From: Deltaproteobacteria bacterium
GTDB lineage: Bacteria > Myxococcota > Myxococcia > Myxococcales > 40CM-4-68-19
Direction of reading: 5' to 3'
DNA length: 14,352 nucleotides
Assembly (NCBI GenBank): GCA_018266095.1
Contig: JAFEBC010000664.1
Coordinates: 1-14,352 of the forward strand
Each line of letters opens with the position of its first letter. The stretch's first letter is position 1. Below, in pieces: positions 1-7,091 of the stretch. The notes beneath the pieces were generated by a model. It had not been told where the DNA came from, made no database searches, and saw only the letters and a program-made list of their open reading frames with translations. A program made the position numbers and the translations under genes.

Positions 1-34
1 AGTCGTGCTGATCGTCCCGGAATCCTCGCCGTAG
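1..34 (+). CDS. C-terminal end of an upstream protein, probably sensor histidine kinase (partial)
   Basis: Reading from base 2, the codons give VVLIVPESSP followed by TAG at 32-34. A short hydrophobic strand, a proline and a few polar residues before the stop is how many histidine-kinase ATPase (HATPase_c) domains end. The next gene downstream is a RegA/PrrA-type response regulator, a family usually encoded beside its membrane kinase. Only ten residues are visible, so the assignment rests mostly on context. It could be the tail of any other protein, or a chance reading. Confidence 0.4.
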   Translation, partial: VVLIVPESSP

Positions 35-52
35 CGCCCCGCCGCTGCGCTG

Positions 53-58
53 GATAAT
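53..58 (+). promoter_or_regulatory. Possible -10 element upstream of the response regulator
   Basis: GATAAT matches the sigma-70 consensus TATAAT at five of six bases and lies in the 70-bp gap between the upstream stop and the regulator start. A start of transcription near base 65 would give a leader of about 40 nt. I see no convincing -35 hexamer at the right spacing, so this is a weak candidate. It would let the regulator be transcribed apart from its presumed kinase. Confidence 0.25.
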
Positions 59-104
59 GTGCGACAACGGGTCGCGCGGCATTCGACTCCGCTGCGGTTA
101 AGCA

Positions 105-677
105 GTGGCCATGGACACGCAGACGACCACCCCGCGGCAGACCCTGCTCGGAGAGCTCCCAGTGCGCATCCTCATCGTGGACGACGACGACTCCTTCCGG
201 CACGCGCTGCGCAACGCGCTGGCCCGCCGCGGCTACGACGTGACCATCGCCGGCGGCGTGCACGAGGCGCATCAGATCGCGCGCACAGCCGCCTTCGACT
301 ACGCGGTCGTGGACCTGCGCATGCCGGACGGCTCGGGCCTCGACGTGGTGAAGGACCTGCGCTCGCTGCCGCAGGCGCCTCAAGTCGTGGTGCTCACGGG
401 CTACGGCACCATCGGCACGGCCGTCGAGGCGGTGCGCATGGGCGCCATCAACTATCTCTCGAAGCCTGCGGACGCCGAGGAGATCGAGGCCGCGCTCAAG
501 GGCGAGAAGGCGCCGCCGCCGGTGCACGATGTGCCCTCGCTGGACCGGCAGGAGTGGGAGTACTTGAATCGCATCCTGGCGGACTGCAATGGGAACATCA
601 GCGAGGCCGCGCGGCGACTGAAGATGCACCGGCGTACGCTGCAGCGGAAGCTGCAGAAGCACCCGCCGAAGGCGTAG
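105..677 (+). CDS. RegA/PrrA/ActR-family response regulator (receiver plus Fis-type HTH)
   Basis: Two-component response regulator of 190 residues, close to the usual 180-190 for RegA/PrrA/ActR. The receiver domain (about 20-130) shows the acidic cluster DDDD at 26-29, the phospho-acceptor Asp70 in VVDLRMP, the switch Thr98 in LTGY and Lys120 in SKP. A proline-containing linker leads to a C-terminal Fis-like helix-turn-helix (about 150-187) with NISEAARRL and the HRRTLQRKL recognition helix typical of the family. There is no AAA+ domain, so it is not an NtrC-type activator. Family members often control redox- or energy-responsive genes; the targets here are unknown. The start is GTG 105 or ATG 111; neither has a clear Shine-Dalgarno. 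The gene ends 8 bp from the convergent nucleotidyltransferase gene. Confidence 0.93.
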   Translation: MAMDTQTTTPRQTLLGELPVRILIVDDDDSFRHALRNALARRGYDVTIAGGVHEAHQIARTAAFDYAVVDLRMPDGSGLDVVKDLRSLPQAPQVVVLTGYGTIGTAVEAVRMGAINYLSKPADAEEIEAALKGEKAPPPVHDVPSLDRQEWEYLNRILADCNGNISEAARRLKMHRRTLQRKLQKHPPKA

Positions 678-685
678 ACAAGGGG

Positions 686-1324
686 CTACTTGGGCAGCGA
701 CGTAGCGACCATGCGTCCCCGCAGGGCTGCAAGGAACTGGCGCAGGTCAGCAACGCTCACACCGCCGGGAACGCGTGCGTCATCGCCAATCTGGATCTGC
801 GACAGCACCCAAGCGAGCTGCCCGGGTGTGAGCCCAGCATCCTTTTTCTGGGCCAGAATGAGCGCCTGTTCAATCGAAGTCCCCGCCAGCTCTAGCGCTC
901 GCACGTCGACGAGGTCGCGAAGCTCGGCGCGGCTCAAGAGCGTGCAGAGCTTGTTCGCCATGATCTCGTCAGGCCCATCCAGGACGACGTTCCCGATGTG
1001 CATGGGGGCAGAACCGCGCGCAGAGTCATCCCACGCGAGATCCACGACCACACCTTCATCACCACGGCGCAGAACATAGCGATGGAAGGTGGGCGATGTC
1101 TGCCGGGCTTGGAGGCTCGCGCCCAGAGACAAGGCCACCTCTCTCAGAACGCGACCACCTTCATCCAAGACCCGCTCGCTCGTGAAGAGGTCGAGATCTG
1201 CGGTCTCGCGATGGCCGAGATGGAATCCCACGAGCGCACCGCCCCCCGTGAGGACAAAACGCCGCTCGCGTGAGAAGAAACCGTCGGCCACCGCGCGCTG
1301 CAACGGCGTCAGCCGGTTGATCAC
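686..1324 (-). CDS. AbiEii/AbiGii-family nucleotidyltransferase, toxin-like
   Basis: A protein of 212 residues with the DUF1814/AbiEii nucleotidyltransferase pattern. It has a Gly-rich GGGA at 27-30 followed by RETADLDLF with the metal-binding Asp43-x-Asp45, a third acidic strand VVVDLAWD (92-99), and a Lys125...RDLVDV segment (136-141) matching the conserved K and RD.xD motifs. In the family these enzymes transfer nucleotides, in some cases to tRNA, and act as toxins in abortive-infection or toxin-antitoxin pairs. I chose the GTG at 1324-1322 because it overlaps the upstream TGA as GTGA, a classic coupled start, and gives the natural N-terminus MINRLTPLQ. A longer version from GTG 1348 is possible. 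Third codon positions hold more A/T than in neighbouring genes, which suggests transfer. Confidence 0.87.
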   Translation of the reverse strand: MINRLTPLQRAVADGFFSRERRFVLTGGGALVGFHLGHRETADLDLFTSERVLDEGGRVLREVALSLGASLQARQTSPTFHRYVLRRGDEGVVVDLAWDDSARGSAPMHIGNVVLDGPDEIMANKLCTLLSRAELRDLVDVRALELAGTSIEQALILAQKKDAGLTPGQLAWVLSQIQIGDDARVPGGVSVADLRQFLAALRGRMVATSLPK

Positions 1325-1623
1325 GGCAGGAGCCCCAGCTCTCCCCACGCTCCCAACAAGTAGTCCCAGAACGCGAGCCTCCGCCCCAACAGCGGGCGCA
1401 GCCGCGGGAACAAGGCCACGACTTCCTTCAGCGTCGTGAACTTCCAGACCTCCGTGTCCTTCGCCTCGCGCATGACCCGCGCCAGGAGGCGCAACCGCTC
1501 GGGCTCCGACGCAGTCGACAAGAGGCGGCGCAGCTCACCCACCGTCATCGGATCGTCCCACAAGAAATAGGGGATCGCATTGACGTCATCGAGATCCGTG
1601 CTGAGCGCAACTCCTTGGCCCAT
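1321..1623 (-). CDS. Small protein paired with the nucleotidyltransferase, candidate antitoxin
   Basis: A 100-residue soluble protein with no signal peptide or membrane segment. Visible features are IPYFLWDDP (17-25), a helical stretch TVGELRRLL...ERLRLLARVMREAKD and a C-terminal basic/aromatic block LLGRRLAFWDYLLGAW (78-93). I recall this pattern from small uncharacterised proteins encoded just upstream of AbiEii-type nucleotidyltransferases. It does not resemble the winged-helix AbiEi antitoxin. Its TGA overlaps the GTG of the downstream enzyme gene, so the two are translationally coupled. The ATG at 1623 is the most plausible start; the frame stays open upstream to 1833 only because it runs antisense through the ABC-F gene. 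An AAGGAG inside codons 3-4 has no matching start downstream. The antitoxin role is inferred from position, not sequence. Confidence 0.75.
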   Translation of the reverse strand: MGQGVALSTDLDDVNAIPYFLWDDPMTVGELRRLLSTASEPERLRLLARVMREAKDTEVWKFTTLKEVVALFPRLRPLLGRRLAFWDYLLGAWGELGLLP

Positions 1624-1768
1624 GGACGGATCTTGCGCGCGCCGGCCCGCATCTGCAAGCCACACCGGAGGCCTGCCTTCCGCGCCCTTCCCCTCTCTCG
1701 CGCCCCATGCTACACGGCGCGCCCGCGGAGGCTGTCGTGCGCCTTCGTCCACAAGCGAGCAGACGCCC
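1624..1768. promoter_or_regulatory. Divergent intergenic region between the toxin-like operon and the ABC-F gene
   Basis: These 145 bp separate the start codons of two divergent transcription units and should carry both promoters. The best plus-strand candidate is an extended-type -10, TGC followed by TACACG (1708-1716), with TTCCCC 17 bp upstream; both match the consensus poorly. On the minus strand CAAGAT (1635-1630) lies seven bases before the small protein's ATG. No strong operator or inverted repeat was seen. Confidence 0.3.
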
Positions 1769-3367
1769 ATGATCCAGGTCCAGAACGTCACCAAGGCCTT
1801 CGCCGGCAAGAAGCTCTTCGAGGAAGTGAACACCGCCTTCCCGCCGGGGCGCCGCTATGGCCTCACAGGCCCGAACGGCGCGGGCAAGTCGACGTTCATG
1901 AAGATCCTCTCGGGCGAGCTCGAGCCGGACACGGGGACGATCTCGCGCCCCAAGCGCACCTCCGTGCTCAGCCAGAACCAGTTCGCCTTCGAGGACTGGC
2001 GCGTGCTCGACGTGGTCATCTCCGGCAACAAGGGCCTCTGGGACGCGATGCAGGAGAAGGACAAGCTGCTCGCGAAGGCCGACCTGACCGACGAGGACGG
2101 CGGCCGCTTGGGCGAGCTCGAAGGCATCATCGCCGAGGAGGACGGCTACTCGGCCGAGGCCGAGGCGGCCACCATGCTCGAGGGCCTGGGCATCTTCGAC
2201 GCCGACCACAACCGCAAGATGCGCGAGCTCACGGGCGGCGACAAGGTGCGCGCGCTCCTCGCCCAGGCGCTGTTCGGCAAGCCCACGGCGCTGCTCCTCG
2301 ACGAGCCCACCAACTCGCTCGACCTCGACTCGATCCACTGGCTCGAGGAGTTCCTCGACAAGTACGAGGGCACGCTCATCGTCATCTCGCACGATCGTCA
2401 CTTCTTGAACGAGATCTGCACGCACATCGCGGACATCGACTACGAGACGATCATCACCTACCCGGGCAACTACGACGACATGGTGCGCGCGAAGGCCGAC
2501 GTGCGCGTGCGCATGGAGTCCGAGAACGCCGACAAGATGAAGCGCCGTGAGCAGCTCCAGGACTTCATCGCGCGCTTCTCGGCCGGTACGCGCGCGAGCC
2601 AGGTGCAGAGCCGCAAGAAGCAGCTCGAGAAGCTGTCGCTCGCGGACATGAAGAAGTCGAACATCGCGCGGCCGTTCATCAAGTTCGAGCAGAAGCGGCC
2701 GAGCGGGAAGCAGACCCTGACTATCGAGGGCCTGACCAAGGGCTTCGACGGCAACAAGCCGCTGTTCAAGAACTTCTCCATGCTCATCACCAAGGGCGAG
2801 AAGGTCGCCATCGTCGGCCGCAACGGCGTGGGCAAGACGACGCTCTTGAAGACGCTGCTCGGCGAGCTCAAGCCGGACGCGGGCAAGGCCGTGTGGGGGC
2901 ACGAGGCGCAGATCGGCTACATGCCGCAGGACGTGAAGCCGGTGATTCCGGTGGGCACGACCTGCTTCGACTATCTGCACGACATCGACGCGACGGCGGG
3001 CAACGAGCAGATCCGCGGGCTCCTCGGCCGCATGCTCTTCCGCGGCGACGAGGGCATGAAGCCGACCAAGGCGCTCTCGGGTGGCGAGGCCGTGCGCCTG
3101 ATGTTCTGCAAGCTGATGCTGGAGCAGCCGAACATCCTCGTGCTCGACGAGCCGAACAACCACCTCGACCTCGAGTCGATCAGCGCGCTCGGCGAAGGCC
3201 TCGCGAACTATCCGGGCACAGTGCTGATGGTGGCGCACGACCGCGACCTCATCGCGCAGACGGCCACGCGCATCATCGCCTTCCACAACGGCGGAGTGGA
3301 GGACTTCGCGGGCGACTACGAGACGTTCCTGGAGAAGCACGGCGGGAAGATCGAGGCGATCGGCTAG
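1769..3367 (+). CDS. ybiT: YbiT-type ABC-F ATP-binding protein
   Basis: Cytoplasmic ABC-F ATPase of 532 residues, the length of E. coli YbiT (530), with two nucleotide-binding domains and no membrane segment. NBD1 has Walker A GPNGAGKS (34-41), signature LTGGD (154-158), Walker B LLLDEP (175-180) and SHDRH. A charged linker (about 240-310, KMKRREQLQDF...SRKKQLEKL) joins it to NBD2, with Walker A GRNGVGKT (350-357), signature LSGGE (436-440), Walker B LVLDEP (457-462) and AHDRD. YbiT landmarks such as DQFAFE-like NQFAFEDW, DGYSAEAEA and RPFIKFEQ are present. ABC-F proteins act on ribosomes to relieve stalling or protect against antibiotics. NBD2 has DEPNNHLD where DEPTNHLD is usual. The MIQVQNVTKAF start fits homologues; the frame remains open upstream to 1580 but that part has no similarity. 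Confidence 0.95.
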   Translation: MIQVQNVTKAFAGKKLFEEVNTAFPPGRRYGLTGPNGAGKSTFMKILSGELEPDTGTISRPKRTSVLSQNQFAFEDWRVLDVVISGNKGLWDAMQEKDKLLAKADLTDEDGGRLGELEGIIAEEDGYSAEAEAATMLEGLGIFDADHNRKMRELTGGDKVRALLAQALFGKPTALLLDEPTNSLDLDSIHWLEEFLDKYEGTLIVISHDRHFLNEICTHIADIDYETIITYPGNYDDMVRAKADVRVRMESENADKMKRREQLQDFIARFSAGTRASQVQSRKKQLEKLSLADMKKSNIARPFIKFEQKRPSGKQTLTIEGLTKGFDGNKPLFKNFSMLITKGEKVAIVGRNGVGKTTLLKTLLGELKPDAGKAVWGHEAQIGYMPQDVKPVIPVGTTCFDYLHDIDATAGNEQIRGLLGRMLFRGDEGMKPTKALSGGEAVRLMFCKLMLEQPNILVLDEPNNHLDLESISALGEGLANYPGTVLMVAHDRDLIAQTATRIIAFHNGGVEDFAGDYETFLEKHGGKIEAIG

Positions 3368-3471
3368 GCACCTTCAGGGGGGACGCGGACAGGGACGTGT
3401 TGTCGCAGCCAGTCGCGCGGAGGGGAATTCCGTGCGACCTTCGCGCGCTCGTAGACTCTGGTCTTCTGAAC
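3368..3471 (+). promoter_or_regulatory. Intergenic region before the TonB-dependent receptor, possible -10 at 3452-3457
   Basis: The 104-bp gap after the ABC-F gene holds no recognisable terminator with a T-run. TAGACT at 3452-3457 fits a relaxed -10 (TAnnnT) and would start a transcript near 3464 with a leader of only about 8 nt. No clear -35 lies upstream and the ATG at 3472 has no Shine-Dalgarno sequence. A GGAATTCC palindrome at 3424-3431 is noted without a proposed role. Confidence 0.25.
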
Positions 3472-6132
3472 ATGCGCAAGCACGGGACGCACACTCACAG
3501 TCCGCAGACGTGGATGGCGCGCTTGGCTCTCGGGCTTACGCTCGCGATCTCGCTCGCCGCGCGCGCGCAGGCCGTGCCGGATCCGGTCGCCGACAAGCCC
3601 GCCCCGCAGGCGCCGGCCACGCCTCCGCAGCCGCTCACCCCGCCCTCGCTCGCCGGGCCCGCGATCGTCCCCGAGTATCCCGCCGCCGCCACGGGCACCG
3701 CGCGCGTGCTGGTCGAGCTGACCATCGACGAGACGGGCTCCGTGAAGGATCCGGCCGTCGCGTCCTTGCCGCAGCCGCTCTTCGACGAGGCCGCGCTCGC
3801 GCACGTGGCGAAGCTCAAATTCAACCCCGCGCACCAGGGCGAGCAGGCCATCCCGGTGCGCATCCAGTACGCCATCAACTTCGTCCCGCCCGTCACCGAG
3901 GCACCCAAGGCACTCGCGCCGAGCGAGCAGCCCGTGAACCTCAAGGGCCAGGTGCGCGAGCGCGGCACGCGGCGCAAGCTCTCGGGCATCGAGCTCACCG
4001 TGACCGGCAGCGACGTCAGCGCGGTGACCGACAAGGAGGGCCACTTCGAGCTGCACGGCGTGCCCGAGGGCAAGCAGCACATCGTGATCGCGGCGCCCGG
4101 CTATCTGCGCTTCGAGGTCGAGGAGACCATCGAGCCCGGCAAGCTGCTCGAGGTGCGCTACCTCATCCAAGCGGAGTTCTCTTCGCCCTTCGAGGCCACG
4201 GTCAGCGCCGACAAGGAGCGCAAGGAGCTCAGCAAGACCACGATCTCCATCGAGGAGGTGAACCGCATCCCCGGCACGCAGGGCGACGCGCTCAAGGTGA
4301 TCGAGAACCTCCCCGGCGTCGCGCGCACGAGCCCCATCGGCGGCGGCCTGCTCGTCATCCGCGGCTCAAAGCCCGGCGATTCGCTCGCGTACCTCGACGG
4401 GCTGCCGATCCCGCTGCTGTACCACTTCGGCGCGTTCTCCAGCACGGTGACGCCGGATCTGTTGTCAGGTATTGAGTATATTCCGGGCAACTTCTCCGTC
4501 GCGTACGGCGATCTCACCGGCGGCATCGTCGAGGTCACCTCGCGTCCGCTGCGCGAGGAGCTGCACGGCTTCGCCAACGTGAACGGCATCGAGGCGAGCT
4601 TGCTCCTCGAGGGCGCCATCCCCGAGGTGCCGGGCCTGCGCGCGTCGATCTCGGGCCGCCGCAGCTACATCGACGTGGTGCTCAAGTTCGTGCTCGACAC
4701 CGCCGACGCGAACGTGAGCCTGACCGCCGCGCCCGTGTACTACGACGCGCAGCTCCGCCTCGACTACACGCCGCCGAACAGCAACCAAAAGCTCCAGTTC
4801 ATCGCGCTCACCAGCGACGACGCCTTCAAGCTGCTCTTCAAGCGGCCCGTGGCGAACGATCCGAACGTCAGCGGCGACTTGAACTTCGACACCGCGTTCT
4901 CGCAGCTTCGCTTGAAGCACGAGTGGCGCAGCGGCGCGTTCAGCCTCGGCACGGTGGCGATGTACGAGCACCTGAACCTGCTCTTCGATCTCGGCACGTC
5001 CACGTTCCGCCTGCTCGGCAACGATCTGTTCCTGCGCAGCATCGGCTCGTGGGAGGTGTCGGATCAGCTCTCGTTCAGCGCGGGCCTCGAGCTCATCAAC
5101 CGGCACGTGAACGTCGCGGCCGATCTGCCGGCCTCTGCGCTCTTCCGCGAAGGCGATCCGGCGCAAGCGGGCCCGCGCGCGGACGACAACAACATCCACC
5201 TCGCGGCGACGCCGTTCAACCGCGCGAGCCCCGGTGCGTTCTTCGAAGCGCGCTGGCGGCCGCTGCCGAACCTCGTGATCACGCCGGGCGTGCGACTCGA
5301 CACCTACGTCTACACGGACCAGGACACGCCCAAGACCACGCTCTTGCCGCGCCTCACCGCGCGCTGGGACGTGAACGAGCGCTTCGCGCTCAAGGGCGGC
5401 GTGGGCCTCTATTCGGAGGGCACGCGCAACGGAGACGGGGCGCGGCTGTTCGGCAATCCGGACCTGTTCCCCGAGCGCGCGCTGCAGTTCACCGCGGGCG
5501 TCGAGGTGCGGCCCTTCTCGGGCCTCTTCGCGTCGACGGAGCTGTTCTACAAGTCGCTGAGCGATCTCGCGGTGCGGCCCACCGCGGATGTGTCCACGAC
5601 CAACCTCGTCAACCTCGGCACCGGCCGCGTGTTCGGCCTCGAGGTGCTGATCCGCAAGGAGCTCACCGATCGCCTCTTCGGCTGGATCGCGTACACGCTC
5701 TCGCGCAGCGACCGCGTGGACCGGCCGGGTTCGGTGCAGCGCCTGTTCGACTTCGACCAGACGCACAACCTGACGATCGTCGCGAGCTACAAGCTGCCGC
5801 GCGGCTGGCAGGCGGGCCTGCGCTTCCGGCTCATCAGCGGCAACCCGGACACGCCCGTGCTCGGCGGGACGTACCTCGCGGGCTCGGACACGTACCTGCC
5901 CGTCTATGGCGAGACGAACTCGACGCGGCTGCCGCTGTTCCACCAGCTCGACTTCCGCGTCGACAAGGTCTGGACGTGGGACTCGTGGCAGCTCGACGCG
6001 TACCTGGATCTCCTCAACGCGTACAACCACCGCTCCATCGAGGGCTCGCAGTTCAGCTTCGACTTCTCGCAGCACAGCTTCATCCAAGGGCTGCCGATCT
6101 TCCCCTCGGTCGGCTGGAAGGCGTCGTTCTGA
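3472..6132 (+). CDS. TonB-dependent outer-membrane receptor with N-terminal TonB-C-like and regulatory-like domains
   Basis: An outer-membrane receptor of 886 residues. A signal peptide (about 1-34, ending ARAQA) and a Pro/Ala-rich stretch are followed by a TonB C-terminal-like domain (about 65-138: PEYP, VELTIDETGSVKD, FDEAALAHV, KFNPA, YAINF), then a carboxypeptidase-regulatory-like beta domain (155-215, LKGQVRERGTRRKLSGIELTV, DKEGHFELHGVPEG). The plug (about 245-360) has DALKVIENLPGV, LVIRGSKPGDSLAYLDG and YGDLTGGIVEV. The rest is a beta-barrel ending in aromatic-rich strands and a terminal Phe (GWKASF), the usual barrel-assembly signal. Such receptors import large or scarce ligands using TonB-ExbBD energy; the substrate is not evident. 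No TonB, ExbB or ExbD gene is nearby. It is coupled to the next gene by TGATG. The start could also be Met15. Confidence 0.93.
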   Translation: MRKHGTHTHSPQTWMARLALGLTLAISLAARAQAVPDPVADKPAPQAPATPPQPLTPPSLAGPAIVPEYPAAATGTARVLVELTIDETGSVKDPAVASLPQPLFDEAALAHVAKLKFNPAHQGEQAIPVRIQYAINFVPPVTEAPKALAPSEQPVNLKGQVRERGTRRKLSGIELTVTGSDVSAVTDKEGHFELHGVPEGKQHIVIAAPGYLRFEVEETIEPGKLLEVRYLIQAEFSSPFEATVSADKERKELSKTTISIEEVNRIPGTQGDALKVIENLPGVARTSPIGGGLLVIRGSKPGDSLAYLDGLPIPLLYHFGAFSSTVTPDLLSGIEYIPGNFSVAYGDLTGGIVEVTSRPLREELHGFANVNGIEASLLLEGAIPEVPGLRASISGRRSYIDVVLKFVLDTADANVSLTAAPVYYDAQLRLDYTPPNSNQKLQFIALTSDDAFKLLFKRPVANDPNVSGDLNFDTAFSQLRLKHEWRSGAFSLGTVAMYEHLNLLFDLGTSTFRLLGNDLFLRSIGSWEVSDQLSFSAGLELINRHVNVAADLPASALFREGDPAQAGPRADDNNIHLAATPFNRASPGAFFEARWRPLPNLVITPGVRLDTYVYTDQDTPKTTLLPRLTARWDVNERFALKGGVGLYSEGTRNGDGARLFGNPDLFPERALQFTAGVEVRPFSGLFASTELFYKSLSDLAVRPTADVSTTNLVNLGTGRVFGLEVLIRKELTDRLFGWIAYTLSRSDRVDRPGSVQRLFDFDQTHNLTIVASYKLPRGWQAGLRFRLISGNPDTPVLGGTYLAGSDTYLPVYGETNSTRLPLFHQLDFRVDKVWTWDSWQLDAYLDLLNAYNHRSIEGSQFSFDFSQHSFIQGLPIFPSVGWKASF

Positions 6133-7091
6133 TGCGCGCGCACACACACAGCTCGCGGCCTCGGGGCCTGCTCGCGATCGCCGCGGCGCTTGGCGCGATC
6201 GCGGCGGGCGCCGCGTGCTCGAGCGATTTCGTCAAGCAGTCGCAGATCGAGCAGCTTCGCGTCCTGGGCGTGCAGGCCGATCCCGCGGAGCTCATCCTCG
6301 ACGGCGGCACGCTGCCCAAGACGACGTTCACGGCGCTGGCGGTGGAGCCGTCGGGCGCGCCCATCACCACGCAGTTCGCCGTGTGCCTCATCGACACCGC
6401 GAGCGGGCTGCCGCCGGCCAACCTCGACTGCCCCGGCGACGCGGGCTACACGCTGCCGGACGCGGGCGCGTACGGGGCCACGCTCGATCTCGCCGATCCC
6501 AAGCTGCAGGCGGCCGCGCTGCCCTTCTTCACAGCCGATGGCGGCCCGTCGAATGTCGACGGCGGATTGCAGGCCGCGCTCGCACAAGGTGTGCCGCTCG
6601 TGGTCGGCTTCTTGGCGCTGGCACCTCCCGGCGGAAATCCCGATGGCGGCCCGCCCGCGACCACGGGCTACGCGACGCAGCGGCTGCAAGGCATCGCCAC
6701 CATCACGCTCCGCACGCGAGACGACAAGAATCCGCTCAACCACAACCCGGCCCTGCACGCGATCTCGCTCGACGGTGTGGCCATCGCCGCCGACGGCTCG
6801 ACGACGGTGAAGGTGAACCACGTGGCCAAGCTCGAGCCCGTGCCCGAGAGCGACGCCAAGGAGGAGACGCCGGACGCGGGCCTGGAGAAGCTGACGTACT
6901 CCTTCTTTGCGACGGCCGGTGACCTCGACGCGCTGCGGACGACGGACACCACGGCCACGGGCCAGGCCGCGGACACCTCGAATCAGTGGACCGCGCCCGC
7001 GACGCCGCAGACGGTGCAGCTCTGGATCGTGGTGCGCGACGGGCGCAACGGCACTGGCTGGATCACGCGGTCCGTGACGGTGGTGCCCTAG
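6132..7091 (+). CDS. Lipoprotein partner of the TonB-dependent receptor, function unknown
   Basis: A 319-residue predicted lipoprotein. A hydrophobic segment (12-28) ends in GAAC with the acylated Cys at 29, followed by Ser-Ser. The mature part begins SQIEQLRVLGVQADP, looks beta-rich, contains several DGG/DAG turns (58-59, 104-112, about 135-165), two further Cys (85, 100) and ends with WIVVRDGRNGTGWITRS (298-314), a pattern I associate with myxobacterial lipoproteins that follow receptors. It is not a known SusD-type binding protein by sequence. Its ATG overlaps the receptor's stop by one base (TGATG), with a GGAAGG ten bases upstream, so the two are made together. I infer an accessory ligand-binding or surface role. 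Its stop codon overlaps the exporter's stop on the other strand. Confidence 0.85.
   Translation: MRAHTHSSRPRGLLAIAAALGAIAAGAACSSDFVKQSQIEQLRVLGVQADPAELILDGGTLPKTTFTALAVEPSGAPITTQFAVCLIDTASGLPPANLDCPGDAGYTLPDAGAYGATLDLADPKLQAAALPFFTADGGPSNVDGGLQAALAQGVPLVVGFLALAPPGGNPDGGPPATTGYATQRLQGIATITLRTRDDKNPLNHNPALHAISLDGVAIAADGSTTVKVNHVAKLEPVPESDAKEETPDAGLEKLTYSFFATAGDLDALRTTDTTATGQAADTSNQWTAPATPQTVQLWIVVRDGRNGTGWITRSVTVVP

Noticed and set aside
1580..1768. N-terminal extension of the ABC-F frame
   Set aside because: The added residues are low-complexity and unlike YbiT, which begins a few residues before the first ATP-binding domain, as from ATG 1769.
1624..1833. 70-residue N-terminal extension of the small toxin-partner protein
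   Set aside because: It would overlap the start of the ABC-F gene and occupy the only divergent promoter space; the similarity I recognise begins after the ATG at 1623.
1586..3340. Long open frame (584 codons) antisense to the ABC-F gene
   Set aside because: It is rich in Arg, Glu, Val and Leu with no domain pattern, and arises because GC-rich codon use on the plus strand leaves few stops in the opposite frame. The sense protein is a clear YbiT homologue.
2893..3471. N-terminal extension of the receptor frame back into the ABC-F gene
   Set aside because: It runs out of frame through the ABC-F coding region; a signal peptide begins immediately at 3472.
4465..6147. 560-codon frame antisense to the receptor gene
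   Set aside because: Low-complexity Arg/Val/Glu/Ala composition and full overlap with a well-supported receptor; no start signal or family motif.
6137..6148. Short CA dinucleotide run at the lipoprotein start
   Set aside because: Too short to be a phase-variable repeat; it encodes the signal peptide n-region.
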